Positions 33,482 to 41,613 of a stretch of 41,613 nt of DNA are shown here, in pieces. A model generated the notes under the pieces. The model did not search any database. It saw nothing but the letters and a program-made list of their open reading frames with translations, and had not been told where the DNA came from. How positions within the stretch are numbered: position 1 is the stretch's first letter; every line of letters begins with the position of its first letter. The translations under genes were made by a program, and so were the position numbers. This stretch comes from JBHGBM01 sp041946965 (lineage in GTDB: Bacteria > Acidobacteriota > Terriglobia > Bryobacterales > Bryobacteraceae), in NCBI GenBank assembly GCA_041946965.1, contig JBHGBM010000048.1, positions 1-41,613 of the forward strand, read 5' to 3'.

Positions 33482-34585
33482 ATGGATTCACCAACCAGAC
33501 GGAATTTCGTGAAGGCTGCGGTGGCCGCGCCGGCGATTCTTTCGGCGCAAACGCGCAGCGATACGCTGCGCATCGCCATCGTCGGCACCGGCAACCGGGG
33601 CAGTTACCTGCTGCGCCAGGCGGTCAAGGTGCCCGGCGTGGAGGTAGTGGCGGTGTGCGACATCCTGCCCGACCGGGCGGCGAACGCCGCCCAAATCGTT
33701 TCCGGCGCGGGCGGTAACGCAAAACAGTGGGCGGATTTCCGCAGGATGCTCGACCAGCAGAAGGACATCGACGCGGTCATCCTCGCCACGCCCGATTGGA
33801 CCCACAAGGATTTCGACCTCGCTATCATGGAGGTCGGCAAACACCTCTACGCGGAGAAGCCGCTGGCCCTGACGCCGGAAGACTGCCGGACGGTGGTGCG
33901 CGAATCGAAGAAGACCAAGAAGGTCTTCCAGGCCGGCTTCCAGTTGCGCCACGACCCCAACCGCAACGCCGCGGAAAAGTACATCCAGAAGGGCGGCATC
34001 GGCCGCGTCCTCATGTGCCACGGCATGCGCCACAGCGGCGAAGGCATGCCGCGCGACATCCCCTGGTACAGCGACCGCACCAAGACCGGCGACATCATCG
34101 TGGACCAGGGCATCCACATCCTCGACCTGTTCACCTGGGCCATCGGCTCCCACCCCCTGCGCGCTTACGCCACCGGCGGGATCAACCTGTTCAAGAACGA
34201 GCCGCCCGGCCGCACCGCCATGGACGGCTACAGCCTGATCTACGAGTTCCCCAACGGCGTCTACGTAAACTTCAGCCACCACTACTACGATCCGCCCGGT
34301 TTTACCGGCGACCAGGAAAGAGTGTTCGGCTCCGACGGCTCCGTGGACCTGGTAAAGGCCACCTTCAGCCCGCGCGAACGCCGCGAGGTGCGCCCGCTCG
34401 AAGTTCCCGACGCCGGAAAGGACTCCACCTACATGGCGCTGGCGGATTGGGCCGACTGCATCCGTACCGGCCGCGAGCCGGTGAACAACGCGGAATCCGC
34501 CATGCGCTCGACCCTCCAGGCCATCATGGCCACCAGGGCAATCTACGAGAAGCGGGTCGTCACCTGGGAGGAGATGACCGGCTAA
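33482..34585 (+). CDS. Exported Gfo/Idh/MocA-family oxidoreductase
   Basis: 367 residues. A Tat-like leader ('TRRNFVKAAVAAPAILSAQ') precedes a Rossmann domain with the nucleotide motif G35-T-G-N-R-G40, the family signature E125-K-P and the substrate-side 'DQGIHILDL' (Asp208, His212, Asp215). The enzyme should oxidise or reduce a sugar or cyclitol with tightly held NAD(P), as exported relatives such as glucose-fructose oxidoreductase do. Export in folded form with bound cofactor fits the Tat-like leader. ATG 33482 has GGAGAGG 5 nt upstream. It is divergent from the receptor-sulfatase unit, so it may act on the same sugar; it could also make the 3-keto sugars expected by DUF1080 proteins. Both links are inference. 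Confidence 0.9.
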   Translation: MDSPTRRNFVKAAVAAPAILSAQTRSDTLRIAIVGTGNRGSYLLRQAVKVPGVEVVAVCDILPDRAANAAQIVSGAGGNAKQWADFRRMLDQQKDIDAVILATPDWTHKDFDLAIMEVGKHLYAEKPLALTPEDCRTVVRESKKTKKVFQAGFQLRHDPNRNAAEKYIQKGGIGRVLMCHGMRHSGEGMPRDIPWYSDRTKTGDIIVDQGIHILDLFTWAIGSHPLRAYATGGINLFKNEPPGRTAMDGYSLIYEFPNGVYVNFSHHYYDPPGFTGDQERVFGSDGSVDLVKATFSPRERREVRPLEVPDAGKDSTYMALADWADCIRTGREPVNNAESAMRSTLQAIMATRAIYEKRVVTWEEMTG

Positions 34586-34590
34586 GTGGG

Positions 34591-34608
34591 GCGGGCAATC
34601 TTGCCCGC
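34591..34608 (+). terminator. First of two hairpins after the Gfo/Idh gene
   Basis: GCGGGCAA (34591-34598) and TTGCCCGC (34601-34608) are perfect inverted repeats starting 5 bp after the stop codon. The central bases must remain unpaired as the loop. No T tract follows directly; the second hairpin is contiguous. Confidence 0.5.
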
Positions 34609-34628
34609 AGCCGCCTTCCCAGGCGGCT
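34609..34628 (+). terminator. Intrinsic-terminator-like hairpin after the Gfo/Idh gene
   Basis: AGCCGCC (34609-34615) pairs with GGCGGCT (34622-34628) across the loop TTCCCA; the right arm ends in a short T run (TTT). It directly abuts the preceding hairpin, and together they are a plausible transcription end for the Gfo/Idh gene. Confidence 0.55.
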
Positions 34629-34949
34629 TTGAAGTGGCAGCGGCTCCGAACATGCTCGCGGGTACCGTATCAAGGTGACACACACGGCGCCGCGTTGAGA
34701 GTGTTTGATCGAATCGGCGACGTTTTCCGAACCAAGGCCCCCATATGCAAGAGAGTTCGTGCCATCAGCGACGACTTGCCTATTCCCATTGGTCCCTATA
34801 TAACTGCCGATCCTTTCGCAAGCGATCGTTCAAGGACGGAGAGCTCCTCGAACGTTCGCCTTCCTTGTTCGACAACTCGAACCTCAGCCGCCGTGTCCGT
34901 CAGGTCGAGTTCAAGCCAGAACAGCCAGCCCCGACCGCCCGCCACCGCC
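34629..34949. other. Gene-free stretch between convergent genes, possible decayed coding sequence
   Basis: The 321 bp before the M20 peptidase stop hold no gene I can support. They are noticeably less GC-rich than the flanks. One minus-strand frame reads in a coding-like way ('GWLFWLELDLTDTAAEVRV', then 'FEELSVLERSLAKGSAVI') up to a stop, and continues after it ('GIGKSSLMARTLLHMG'). No start, ribosome site or family match can be given, so this may be an old gene remnant or chance. Confidence 0.35.
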
Positions 34950-36335
34950 CTACTGCGCCACGCCCATCACCGCGTGCCAGAGGAATTCCACCATCTGGTA
35001 CAGCGCTGCCTCGGAGATGCGTTCGTCGTCGGAATGCGCGCCGCCCTCCCCGGTCCTCGTCACCGGCCCCCAGCCGTAAGCCTGCACGCCCTTGGCCCTG
35101 AGTTGGGCCATGTCCGTCGCCCCCGTCAGCATCATGGGCAGCGTGACCGCGCCGGGATACATGCGCCGCTGGGCCGCCTCCAGCGCGCGGAACATCTCCG
35201 TATCCATGCGCGAGGGCGGGGAAGCCGGACGCCCGCCCTGCCGGGGAGGAACTACGTCAATGGAGGGGTCGTTGATCACTTTCCGCAGCGTGGCGCAGAG
35301 CTGGCCGATGTCCTCGTCGGGAAGGGCGCGCACGTCGAGATAGGCCTCCGCTTCCGATGGGATCACGTTGGTCCGGAACCCCGCCCGTATGAGGGTGGGC
35401 GAGATCGACGTGCGGATCATCGAGTAGTGCCCCAGTTCGTTACGGGAAAAATACTTGTCGATCTCCGGAGCGGTCTTCGGATCGCCGATCTGGCGGTACC
35501 GCCAGGCCTGTTCCGGCGGGCTGACGGCGGCCAGGCGCTTGAAATACGCGCGCGTGGTTGCATTCAGCCGCGGCGGCGGTTGCCAGCGGCCCACCCGGGC
35601 CACCGCCTCGGCAAGCCGCACCACCGCATTGGCCGGCGTGGGCCGCGACCCGTGACCCGCCTGCCCATGCGCCACCAGGCGGATGCCGCGCGGCACTTTT
35701 TCCGTGGTCGTGATGCCCACGTAGCGAACCTTGCCGTTCTCCCACAACGTGGAACCGCCCTCCGCCAGAGCGTACTCGGCCTCGATCTCGGGCCATTTCT
35801 GCTCGACCAGGGCGGAAATGCCCACCGACGTGGTGCCTTCCTCTCCGGCCTCCGCCAGAAAAATGACGTCGCGCGCCAGGGGGATGTTCAGCCGCTTCAG
35901 CAGCAGTAGCACCATCAGATTGGCGGCCACGTGGTCTTTGTCGTCCTGGGTGCCGCGCCCGTAAACGTACCCGTCCTTCCGCAGCGCGGCGAACGGATCC
36001 ACCGTCCACTTCTCCCGCTGCACCCCCACCACGTCCGTGTGCCCCATCAGCAGGATGGGCTTCTTCGCGCCGCTGCCCTTCAACCGCGCGATCACGTTCG
36101 CCCTCTGGGGGTCTACCGCGAACAGCGTGGCCGCAATGCCTTCTTTGTTCAGAACCGATTGCAGATACCGGGCGGCGCGGCTCTCGTTGCCCGGCGGGTT
36201 GCTCGTATCCAGGCGCACCAGCGCCGTGAAGTGCCCCAGGGTCTCGGGCGCAACTTTGGCCCAATCCGGCGAGGCGGCCCACGCCGTACAGGCACATGCT
36301 GCCAGGACAACTGCTCTAAAGCGGAATGTTCCCAT
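34950..36335 (-). CDS. Exported M20-family metallopeptidase
   Basis: 461 residues with a signal peptide (1-20, 'VVLAACACTAWAA'). M20/ArgE/DapE/CPG2 motifs are complete: 'LLMGHTDVV' (His99 metal, Asp101), 'GRGTQDDK' (Asp131 bridging), 'EAGEEG' (Glu165 general base, Glu166 metal), a lid-domain His ('HGQAGHGSRP') and the C-terminal 'EGGAHSDDE' region. The enzyme should remove a C- or N-terminal amino acid or an acyl group from a small peptide in the periplasm. It is last in a five-gene run; its ATG lies 20 bp inside the end of the carboxyltransferase gene, so translation is probably coupled. There is no clear functional link to that neighbour. Confidence 0.92.
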   Translation of the reverse strand: MGTFRFRAVVLAACACTAWAASPDWAKVAPETLGHFTALVRLDTSNPPGNESRAARYLQSVLNKEGIAATLFAVDPQRANVIARLKGSGAKKPILLMGHTDVVGVQREKWTVDPFAALRKDGYVYGRGTQDDKDHVAANLMVLLLLKRLNIPLARDVIFLAEAGEEGTTSVGISALVEQKWPEIEAEYALAEGGSTLWENGKVRYVGITTTEKVPRGIRLVAHGQAGHGSRPTPANAVVRLAEAVARVGRWQPPPRLNATTRAYFKRLAAVSPPEQAWRYRQIGDPKTAPEIDKYFSRNELGHYSMIRTSISPTLIRAGFRTNVIPSEAEAYLDVRALPDEDIGQLCATLRKVINDPSIDVVPPRQGGRPASPPSRMDTEMFRALEAAQRRMYPGAVTLPMMLTGATDMAQLRAKGVQAYGWGPVTRTGEGGAHSDDERISEAALYQMVEFLWHAVMGVAQ

Positions 36336-37857
36336 GTTTCTTCCGTGGCGAGGTATCCACCTTGGTCTCCAGCATCCGCAACGCCCCTATCACCCGCGGG
36401 CGCGTTTCGTGCGGCTCGATCACCGCGTCCACATACCCCCGTTCGGCGGCGACGAACGGGCTGGCGAACCGCTCCCGGAACTCGCGCGTCTTCTCCTGGC
36501 GCAACGCGTCCGGCTCCGCCGCCGCGGCCAGCTCCCGCCGGTAGACGATGTTGACTGCGCCCTCCGGCCCCATCACCGCGATCTCCGCGCTCGGCCAGGC
36601 GAAGTTCACGTCCGTGCGGATATGCTTGGAGCCCATCACGCAATACGCCCCGCCGTAAGCCTTGCGGGTGATCACCGTCACCTTTGGCACGGTCGCCTCC
36701 GCGAATGCGTACAGCAGCTTCGCGCCGTGCCTTATGATCCCGCCGAACTCCTGCTCGGTCCCCGGCAGGAACCCCGGCACGTCCTCGAAGGTCACCAACG
36801 GGATGTTGAACGCGTCGCAGAAGCGCACGAAGCGCGCGCCCTTCACCGACGAGTTGATATCCAGGCAGCCGGCCAAGTGTGCCGGCTGGTTGGCCACAAG
36901 CCCCACCGGCCTGCCGTCCAGCCGCGCGAACCCCACCACCAGGTTGCGCGCGAAGTGCTCGTGCACCTCGAAGAACTCGCCGTCATCCACCACCCGCCGG
37001 ATGGCGTCCTTGATGTCGTAGGGCAGGTTGGATTCGGCCGGAACCAGCGTATCGAGCGCCCGGTCCATGCGGTCCGCGGGATCGTTCGAGCGCCGCCGCG
37101 GCGGGTCCTCGCGGTTGTTCTGCGGCAGGTAGCCGAGCAGCTCGCGGATCATCCGCAGGCAGTCCGCGTCGTCGTGCGCCACGAAGTGACCCACGCCGCT
37201 GGTGGCATTGTGGGTCTGGGGCCCGCCCAGCCGCTCCTTGGTCACGTCCTCGTGGGTCACGGTACGGATCACGTCCGGCCCGGTCACGAACATGTAGCTC
37301 GTCTTATCCACCATGAACACGAAGTCCGTGATGGCGGGCGAATAGACAGCGCCTCCCGCGCACGGCCCCATGATGGCGGAGATCTGCGGCACCACGCCGC
37401 TCGCCAGCGTATTGCGCAGGAAGATATCGGCGTAGCCGGCCAGAGACTGCACGCCTTCCTGAATGCGCGCGCCGCCGGAATCGTTCAGGCCGATGACGGG
37501 CGCTCCGGTCTTGAGCGCCAGGTCCATGATCTTGCAGATCTTCTGCGCGTTGGCCTCGGAGAGCGACCCACCCAGCACGGTGAAATCTTGCGCGAAGACG
37601 TAAACCAGGCGGCCGTCGATGCGCCCCCAGCCGGTGACGAAGCCGTCGCCCGGCACGGTCTGCGTTTCCATGCCGAAGTCGCGGCAGCGGTGCGTCACCA
37701 GCTTATCGACTTCCTCGAAGGAACCCTCATCAAGCAGCAGCTCGATGCGCTCGCGCGCGGAAAGTTTGCCTTCGGCGTGCTGCCGCTCGCGCCGCCCGGC
37801 CCCTCCGCCCTCCTCGGCCGCGGCGTGGCGGCGGCGCAACTCTTCGAGGCGGTCCAT
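36316..37857 (-). CDS. Acyl-CoA carboxylase carboxyltransferase subunit (propionyl-CoA carboxylase beta-like)
   Basis: 513 residues, the normal length for the beta subunit of propionyl-CoA and related acyl-CoA carboxylases or the alpha subunit of methylmalonyl-CoA decarboxylase. The N-half has 'KLSARERIELLLDEGSF' and 'DSGGARIQEG' (126-135), then 'GPCAGGAVYSPA' (164-175). The C-half has 'DVPGFLPGTEQE' and 'RKAYGGAYCVMGSK', forming the two oxyanion holes. It transfers carboxyl from biotin to acyl-CoA in the cytoplasm. No biotin carboxylase or biotin carrier gene is in the window. ATG 37857 has GAGGA 8 nt upstream and starts 11 bp after the glycosyltransferase stop; the frame back to 38169 is a shadow. 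It is one of the few clearly cytoplasmic proteins here. Confidence 0.93.
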   Translation of the reverse strand: MDRLEELRRRHAAAEEGGGAGRRERQHAEGKLSARERIELLLDEGSFEEVDKLVTHRCRDFGMETQTVPGDGFVTGWGRIDGRLVYVFAQDFTVLGGSLSEANAQKICKIMDLALKTGAPVIGLNDSGGARIQEGVQSLAGYADIFLRNTLASGVVPQISAIMGPCAGGAVYSPAITDFVFMVDKTSYMFVTGPDVIRTVTHEDVTKERLGGPQTHNATSGVGHFVAHDDADCLRMIRELLGYLPQNNREDPPRRRSNDPADRMDRALDTLVPAESNLPYDIKDAIRRVVDDGEFFEVHEHFARNLVVGFARLDGRPVGLVANQPAHLAGCLDINSSVKGARFVRFCDAFNIPLVTFEDVPGFLPGTEQEFGGIIRHGAKLLYAFAEATVPKVTVITRKAYGGAYCVMGSKHIRTDVNFAWPSAEIAVMGPEGAVNIVYRRELAAAAEPDALRQEKTREFRERFASPFVAAERGYVDAVIEPHETRPRVIGALRMLETKVDTSPRKKHGNIPL

Positions 37858-37868
37858 CTGGCTGTCCT

Positions 37869-38987
37869 CTACTGTACCAACTGAAAGCGGCCGTCGCGCA
37901 GCAGGCGGTAGCGCCGTCCCCGCCACAGGATGGTGTTTCCGAAGAACCCCGCAACCCACACGGCGAATCCCGCCAGGTCCTGGACGGGGAGCAGGAACCA
38001 GAGCCGCGCGGTGAGCGGGTCCCGCAGCACGAGCCCCGCCGACGCCCATGCCGCCGCGGCGCGCACCGCGACAGTTGCCGCAAGCAGCGGCCACCACACC
38101 GGCGCCGCCGCCCACAGCAGCAGCGCGAGCGGCAACGGGTTGGTGAAAACCTGCCCGATGTAGCCCCATGGCCGCGAGCGCCGCGTGCTGCGGTTCCAGC
38201 GCAGCCGGTGCCGCAGGTTAGCCATGAACTTCTGGCTGCCGATGCGGTGCTCGATCACGTAGGAGGAAAGGATCACGCCGTAACCCGCCTCCGCCGCGAG
38301 CTGCCCCATGACGAAATCCTCGGCCAGAAAATCCTTCAGGCGGCCGAAGCCGCCGATGCGCTCGATCGTTTCCCGCCGCGCCGCGATGGTGGGGCCGAGT
38401 GCGAATTTCATGCCGTCAAGCATGCGCGCCACCAGCACCCCGCACAGGAATTCCGTATTGAGCCCCAGAGCCTCCAATGTGGACCACACGCTACGGCCCG
38501 GAACCGCCCGGTAGGGGCAGGTGGCGAGCCCAAGTTTCGCATTTTGAAATTCGGATGCGAGAATTGTGAGAAATTCAGAAGTCACCCGGATATCGCTGTC
38601 GCTCATCACCAGAACGTCGTGGCGCGCGGCGGCCAGCATGCGGTCCAGGCTGTAGACCTTGGCGTTGGGGTAGGGCGGCTCGCCGGTGACGATCAGCCGC
38701 GAGGGTATCGCGGGAAACTCGCCCTGAAGCCGCTCCACCACTTCTACCGCCGGGTCTTCCGCAGAGCGCACCGCGAACAGGATCTCGAACTCGCGGTAGT
38801 CCTGGCGGAAGAAGCTGCGCAGGTTTTCCTCCAGGCCCAGGTCGAGCCCGGCCAGCGGTTTCAACACGCTCAGCGGAGGCGCGTGCGTGAGCGGCGCGGG
38901 GCGCACGGCGCGATAGCGCAGGGCTGCAATCACCGCCAGGACGCAATAGACCAGCGACCCGGCGACCAGGGCGGCGAGCACGATCAT
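37869..38987 (-). CDS. Membrane glycosyltransferase, GT21 / ceramide-glucosyltransferase-like (HpnI-like)
   Basis: 372 residues. One N-terminal membrane segment (1-24), a GT-A catalytic domain and several C-terminal hydrophobic segments (about 280-360). The catalytic pattern is that of ceramide glucosyltransferase and the hopanoid enzyme HpnI: 'PPLSVLKPLAGLD' at the start, D130-S-D132, 'AEDFVMG' (Asp224) and 'HRLRW' (260-264) in place of (Q/R)xxRW. It should transfer a sugar from a nucleotide sugar to a membrane lipid. A hopanoid acceptor is possible because Acidobacteria make hopanoids, but no other hopanoid gene is here and sphingolipid-like acceptors are equally open. Its ATG directly follows the TAA of the upstream esterase gene. 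Confidence 0.85.
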   Translation of the reverse strand: MIVLAALVAGSLVYCVLAVIAALRYRAVRPAPLTHAPPLSVLKPLAGLDLGLEENLRSFFRQDYREFEILFAVRSAEDPAVEVVERLQGEFPAIPSRLIVTGEPPYPNAKVYSLDRMLAAARHDVLVMSDSDIRVTSEFLTILASEFQNAKLGLATCPYRAVPGRSVWSTLEALGLNTEFLCGVLVARMLDGMKFALGPTIAARRETIERIGGFGRLKDFLAEDFVMGQLAAEAGYGVILSSYVIEHRIGSQKFMANLRHRLRWNRSTRRSRPWGYIGQVFTNPLPLALLLWAAAPVWWPLLAATVAVRAAAAWASAGLVLRDPLTARLWFLLPVQDLAGFAVWVAGFFGNTILWRGRRYRLLRDGRFQLVQ

Positions 38988-41078
38988 TTAGAAGTTCAGA
39001 TCCTCCGGCAATGCGTCCGGCACTTCGAACAGCTCCCGGCCCAGGAACAGCAGCCGCAAGGCGGCGCTGTTGGGGTTGGGAATGGCGGCGCCACCGGAGC
39101 GGAAGAACCCGGCAATCTGGCCCTGCGCCTGGAGCGAGATCGCCAGCCCCTGAAGGGACGCGAAGTCCAGGCCGCCCTCATCGAGGTTGGCGAAAAGCAC
39201 CAAAAAGGTGTGCGGATTCGCGGGCAATCCGGGGGCGATGGCGCGGGCCACGTCGTGCCGGTAGAGCCACGTGGTCTCGCGCATGTTGGCCGCGCGAATG
39301 AGGTTGCTCGACGCCGGGTTGGGCACCGTGCGGTCGCCCTTGGCCACCTGCCACAGCACCGGCTTGATAGGCACGTTGGGCAAGGTGGAGGAACGCAGGT
39401 GCGGCGCGTAGGCGGTGGGGTCGCCGGGAATCACCATCCATTCGTAGAGTTCCAGCAGGTTCTGCAAGGCGATGGCGCCGGGCGCATCCAGGACCTTGGC
39501 GGGCTGGTAGCGGAGCACGGAATTATCGTCGAGCGGCGTGCCGATCAGCGTCCCCACCAGGGCGCGGTAGGTGGGGCTCCAGCGGCCGATATCCATCACG
39601 GTGCCGCCGCCCACATTGAGCGCGGCGGCGCGGGTGCCGGGCTCGATGGCGTTGAAAACCGTTCCGTAGAGCGCCCCGAGCGATTGGCCGGCGTAGTAGA
39701 TGCGATCGGCGTCGAAATCGGGAGTTCCATCGCCATCCACGTCCAGCCCCCCGCGGATGGCGCGGGTGAGCTGCGCCAAGTCGAGCGCCGTCTGCCGCAG
39801 GCAATCGCGCATGGCGCCGTTCTCGACGCCGATGATACAGCCCTCGAAGGCCTGGATGGCTCCGTCGCCGTTCACGTCGACGCCACGCCCGCCGCCGGGA
39901 ATCTCCGCGGATGTCCCGCCGCGGTCTGTCAGGATGATGCTGCTCTGGGGACCGTAGCCGTGCCCCACGGCGTTGATGGCCAGGGTGGCGAATCCCGCCT
40001 GCGCGAAGGAAGATGCCACCGCGGTGGGCCCGCCCAGCCGGCTATCGCCCAGACCGTGGCCGAAGATCACCACGGGGTAGCCGGATGCCGGCCTGGCGGT
40101 CTCCGGCAGATAAGCGGTGTACTGAATCAATTCGGCGGCGGGCGCGGCGACATCGGCCGCCGTAGGCGGCAGGCCGATGCTCTGGGCGTCATTCAGCCAG
40201 CGGTACGAGAGGTAGGAGCCGAACGCCACCCGTCCCACGCCCGCAAGCAGCACCGACTGCACCGCCGGGTTGAGGTCCACGGTGATGTCGCCAAGCCGCG
40301 GCGGCACGGTTCCCACCTGGCGGCGCCAGGTAATAGCGGTGAGGTCCGCGGCGCGGAACACGGAACGGTTGGTTGCCAGGCGGGAAGCGGGGGCCAGGTT
40401 TTCCAGTTGCGCGCGGGCCTTTTCCAGCCACGCCGTGGCGCTCAGGGTGGTGAAGATGGAGGCGCTCACCACGCGGCGCGGGGCGGCCTGCAAGGATGCC
40501 GCCGCCACCGCCTGCGAGAGCGCCGCGCAATACTCGTTGGCGGGTTGGGCAATGCAGGCGGAAAAGGCGGGATCGGCGGCCACGGGTGCGCCGGAGCGCT
40601 CGCGCACGCCGTCGGTCACGAACAGCAGGTAGCGGCGGTGTTGATCGAGGATGGAATCGGTCTTGGCGTAGGCGGTGTTGGTGGCGGGGTCGTACACCAC
40701 CTGGTCGATGGTGTTGATCTGGCCCGTGCGGAACAGGCCGTACTCTTCCGCCGTGAGGTTTTCCAGCGCCATCACGAACACGCCGTCACGGAGGGTATCG
40801 GGGTGGATGGGACCGGAGAAACGCACCGAGACGCGCGGCCGCAGGTTGAAACCGTCAAGCTGGTTCACGAGGTTGATGGCGCGGCAGGGCGAGGCGGCCG
40901 CGGTGCAATCCGGCAGAGGGAGGTTCACGCGGTGCCCGGTCTTCTGGGCCGGGTCGGCCACGGTGACCGCGTCGGAGGGGAAGGGCCCCACCTGCGGGTC
41001 CAGGGGTTCGAAACGGACGGTAACGGCAGCGGGCACGGCCTGGACGGCCAGCGCCAGCAGCAGCGCGCGCGTGCACAT
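38988..41078 (-). CDS. Exported large alpha/beta hydrolase with calcium-loop motifs
   Basis: 696 residues with a signal peptide (1-18). A beta-rich N-terminal half (about 20-310) is like those of large bacterial lipases, with a bacterial-Ig-like 'PRVSVRFSGPIHPDTL'. The alpha/beta-hydrolase half follows: oxyanion 'HGLG' (341-344), elbow G464-Q-S466-L-G468, Asp582 ('KGDRTVP') and His623 ('NPHTFL'). Two EF-hand-like loops, 'DVNGDGAIQAFE' (401-412) and 'DVDGDGTPDFDAD' (446-458), lie just before the nucleophile and probably bind calcium. Likely an extracellular lipase or esterase. ATG 41078 begins the signal peptide and lies 7 bp after the upstream stop; its stop directly abuts the glycosyltransferase start. 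Confidence 0.85.
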   Translation of the reverse strand: MCTRALLLALAVQAVPAAVTVRFEPLDPQVGPFPSDAVTVADPAQKTGHRVNLPLPDCTAAASPCRAINLVNQLDGFNLRPRVSVRFSGPIHPDTLRDGVFVMALENLTAEEYGLFRTGQINTIDQVVYDPATNTAYAKTDSILDQHRRYLLFVTDGVRERSGAPVAADPAFSACIAQPANEYCAALSQAVAAASLQAAPRRVVSASIFTTLSATAWLEKARAQLENLAPASRLATNRSVFRAADLTAITWRRQVGTVPPRLGDITVDLNPAVQSVLLAGVGRVAFGSYLSYRWLNDAQSIGLPPTAADVAAPAAELIQYTAYLPETARPASGYPVVIFGHGLGDSRLGGPTAVASSFAQAGFATLAINAVGHGYGPQSSIILTDRGGTSAEIPGGGRGVDVNGDGAIQAFEGCIIGVENGAMRDCLRQTALDLAQLTRAIRGGLDVDGDGTPDFDADRIYYAGQSLGALYGTVFNAIEPGTRAAALNVGGGTVMDIGRWSPTYRALVGTLIGTPLDDNSVLRYQPAKVLDAPGAIALQNLLELYEWMVIPGDPTAYAPHLRSSTLPNVPIKPVLWQVAKGDRTVPNPASSNLIRAANMRETTWLYRHDVARAIAPGLPANPHTFLVLFANLDEGGLDFASLQGLAISLQAQGQIAGFFRSGGAAIPNPNSAALRLLFLGRELFEVPDALPEDLNF

Positions 41079-41085
41079 GGTTCGA

Positions 41086-41613
41086 TTATAGGAGTTGCTC
41101 GAGCCGGGAGGCGAGGTAGGCGGCATCCACGGCCCCGGTCCGGCAGGTGCGCTCGTCGAAAAACCGCCAGAAATACCGGTCCTTTTCCAGGCAGTAGAAG
41201 ATGGAATGCTCCTCGATCAGGTCCTGTTCGAGCAGGGTCTGATTGAAGGTGCGGATGGAGCCTTCCATGGTGTAGGGCACCCGAAAATCCTCTGTCGAGG
41301 CGAGTTCGGGCGTCACCTGGAAGGCGATCTGAAGGATGCGGCCGCGCACGTTGATCTGGAAGATATTCGGCCCGTCTTCGCGGAGGTTCTGGGGGCCGAA
41401 TTCGGGCGGGTCCATCTCGATCCTGACGCGGGTAAGCAACTCGTTGAGCGACCCGACCAGCGAGGCGCAGGCGGTGTGCAGTTCCACCGCCGCCTTGCGG
41501 CGCAGCGCGGCGATTTCGTTGGCGCGATGTAACAGCCGCTCGTCGCGCTCCACCAGCGCGTCAATCGATTGTGCCAGTTTCTTCAGTCGGTCTCGATGCA
41601 ACGGAGGGCGGCT
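41086..41613 (-). CDS. Uncharacterised protein with N-terminal coiled coil (start uncertain, may be partial)
   Basis: At least 171 residues. Residues 1-55 are a charged, heptad-like helix ('LKKLAQSIDALVERDERLL', 'LRRKAAVELHTACASLVGSL'), predicted coiled coil. The rest is a mixed domain with 'INVRGRILQIAFQV', 'MEGSIRTFNQTLLEQDLIE' and 'DRYFWRFFDERT'. There is no signal peptide or membrane segment. The family is not recognised. The first possible start in the window is a TTG at 41601 without a ribosome site, and the frame stays open to the window edge, so the true start is probably outside. It appears to be first, in this window, of the run ending with the M20 peptidase, lying 7 bp before the next ATG. 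Confidence 0.6.
   Translation of the reverse strand, partial: SRPPLHRDRLKKLAQSIDALVERDERLLHRANEIAALRRKAAVELHTACASLVGSLNELLTRVRIEMDPPEFGPQNLREDGPNIFQINVRGRILQIAFQVTPELASTEDFRVPYTMEGSIRTFNQTLLEQDLIEEHSIFYCLEKDRYFWRFFDERTCRTGAVDAAYLASRLEQLL

Noticed and set aside
34745..35101. Plus-strand frame of 118 codons downstream of the Gfo/Idh gene
   Set aside because: No ribosome site or domain is visible, and its second half overlaps the M20 peptidase in antisense.
38208..41246. Open frame of 1012 codons on the plus strand
   Set aside because: It is antisense to the glycosyltransferase and the exported esterase, both of which have intact motifs and signal peptides. The His/Gly/Val-rich translation has no domain.

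Overview
The window looks like a chromosomal segment from an acidobacterium of the Solibacter/Bryobacter type. The reasons are high GC, large TonB-dependent receptors of the Oar type (N-terminal carboxypeptidase-regulatory-like domain, large barrel), many exported sulfatases and hydrolases, and a large NHL-repeat protein ending in what looks like the 'Solibacter uncharacterized C-terminal domain' (TIGR03437 type). This assignment rests on protein style alone; there is no rRNA or other marker in the window. No tRNA, rRNA, CRISPR array or phage module was seen.

Layout. 1-180: C-terminus of a TonB-dependent receptor (+). 184-6979 (-): exported degradative genes, in transcription order a two-domain esterase/hydrolase, a Cys-rich alpha/beta hydrolase, a sulfatase and a GH42-like glycosidase. 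This stretch also holds two gene relics (3950-4136 and 6996-7163). 7285-10621 (+): two genes carrying three copies of an exported SGNH-like domain. 10686-14360 (-): a full TonB-dependent receptor, divergent from 14460-15383 (+), an alpha/beta hydrolase closely related to the C-terminal half of the 5108-6979 protein. 15513-19639 (+): a tight run of five exported proteins (lectin-like, RraA-like, TolB-like propeller, double VOC, DUF1080), followed by a double-thioredoxin-fold protein (19832-21010). 21012-22369: a scar holding a headless gene end and an internally deleted IS1380-type transposase. 22370-33376 (-): receptor, sulfatase, NHL protein, lactonase-like amidohydrolase, DapA-like protein and enolase-superfamily dehydratase. 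33482-34585 (+): an exported Gfo/Idh/MocA oxidoreductase divergent from that receptor. 34950-41613 (-): five close-packed genes (coiled-coil protein, exported esterase with calcium-loop motifs, GT21-like glycosyltransferase, acyl-CoA carboxylase carboxyltransferase, M20 peptidase).

How they may work together. Nearly every protein before 34.6 kb has a Sec or Tat-like N-terminus, including families that are normally cytoplasmic (RraA, VOC, DapA, enolase superfamily). The picture is of outer-membrane uptake plus periplasmic or surface breakdown of substituted, probably sulfated or esterified, carbohydrates. The 22-33 kb block combines receptor, sulfatase, sugar-lactonase-like, sugar-acid-dehydratase-like and keto-deoxy-acid-aldolase-like proteins, which is suggestive of non-phosphorylative deoxy-sugar catabolism such as L-fucose or L-rhamnose. 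Substrates are inference. The 35-41 kb block is different: it mixes central metabolism and lipid or envelope glycosylation.
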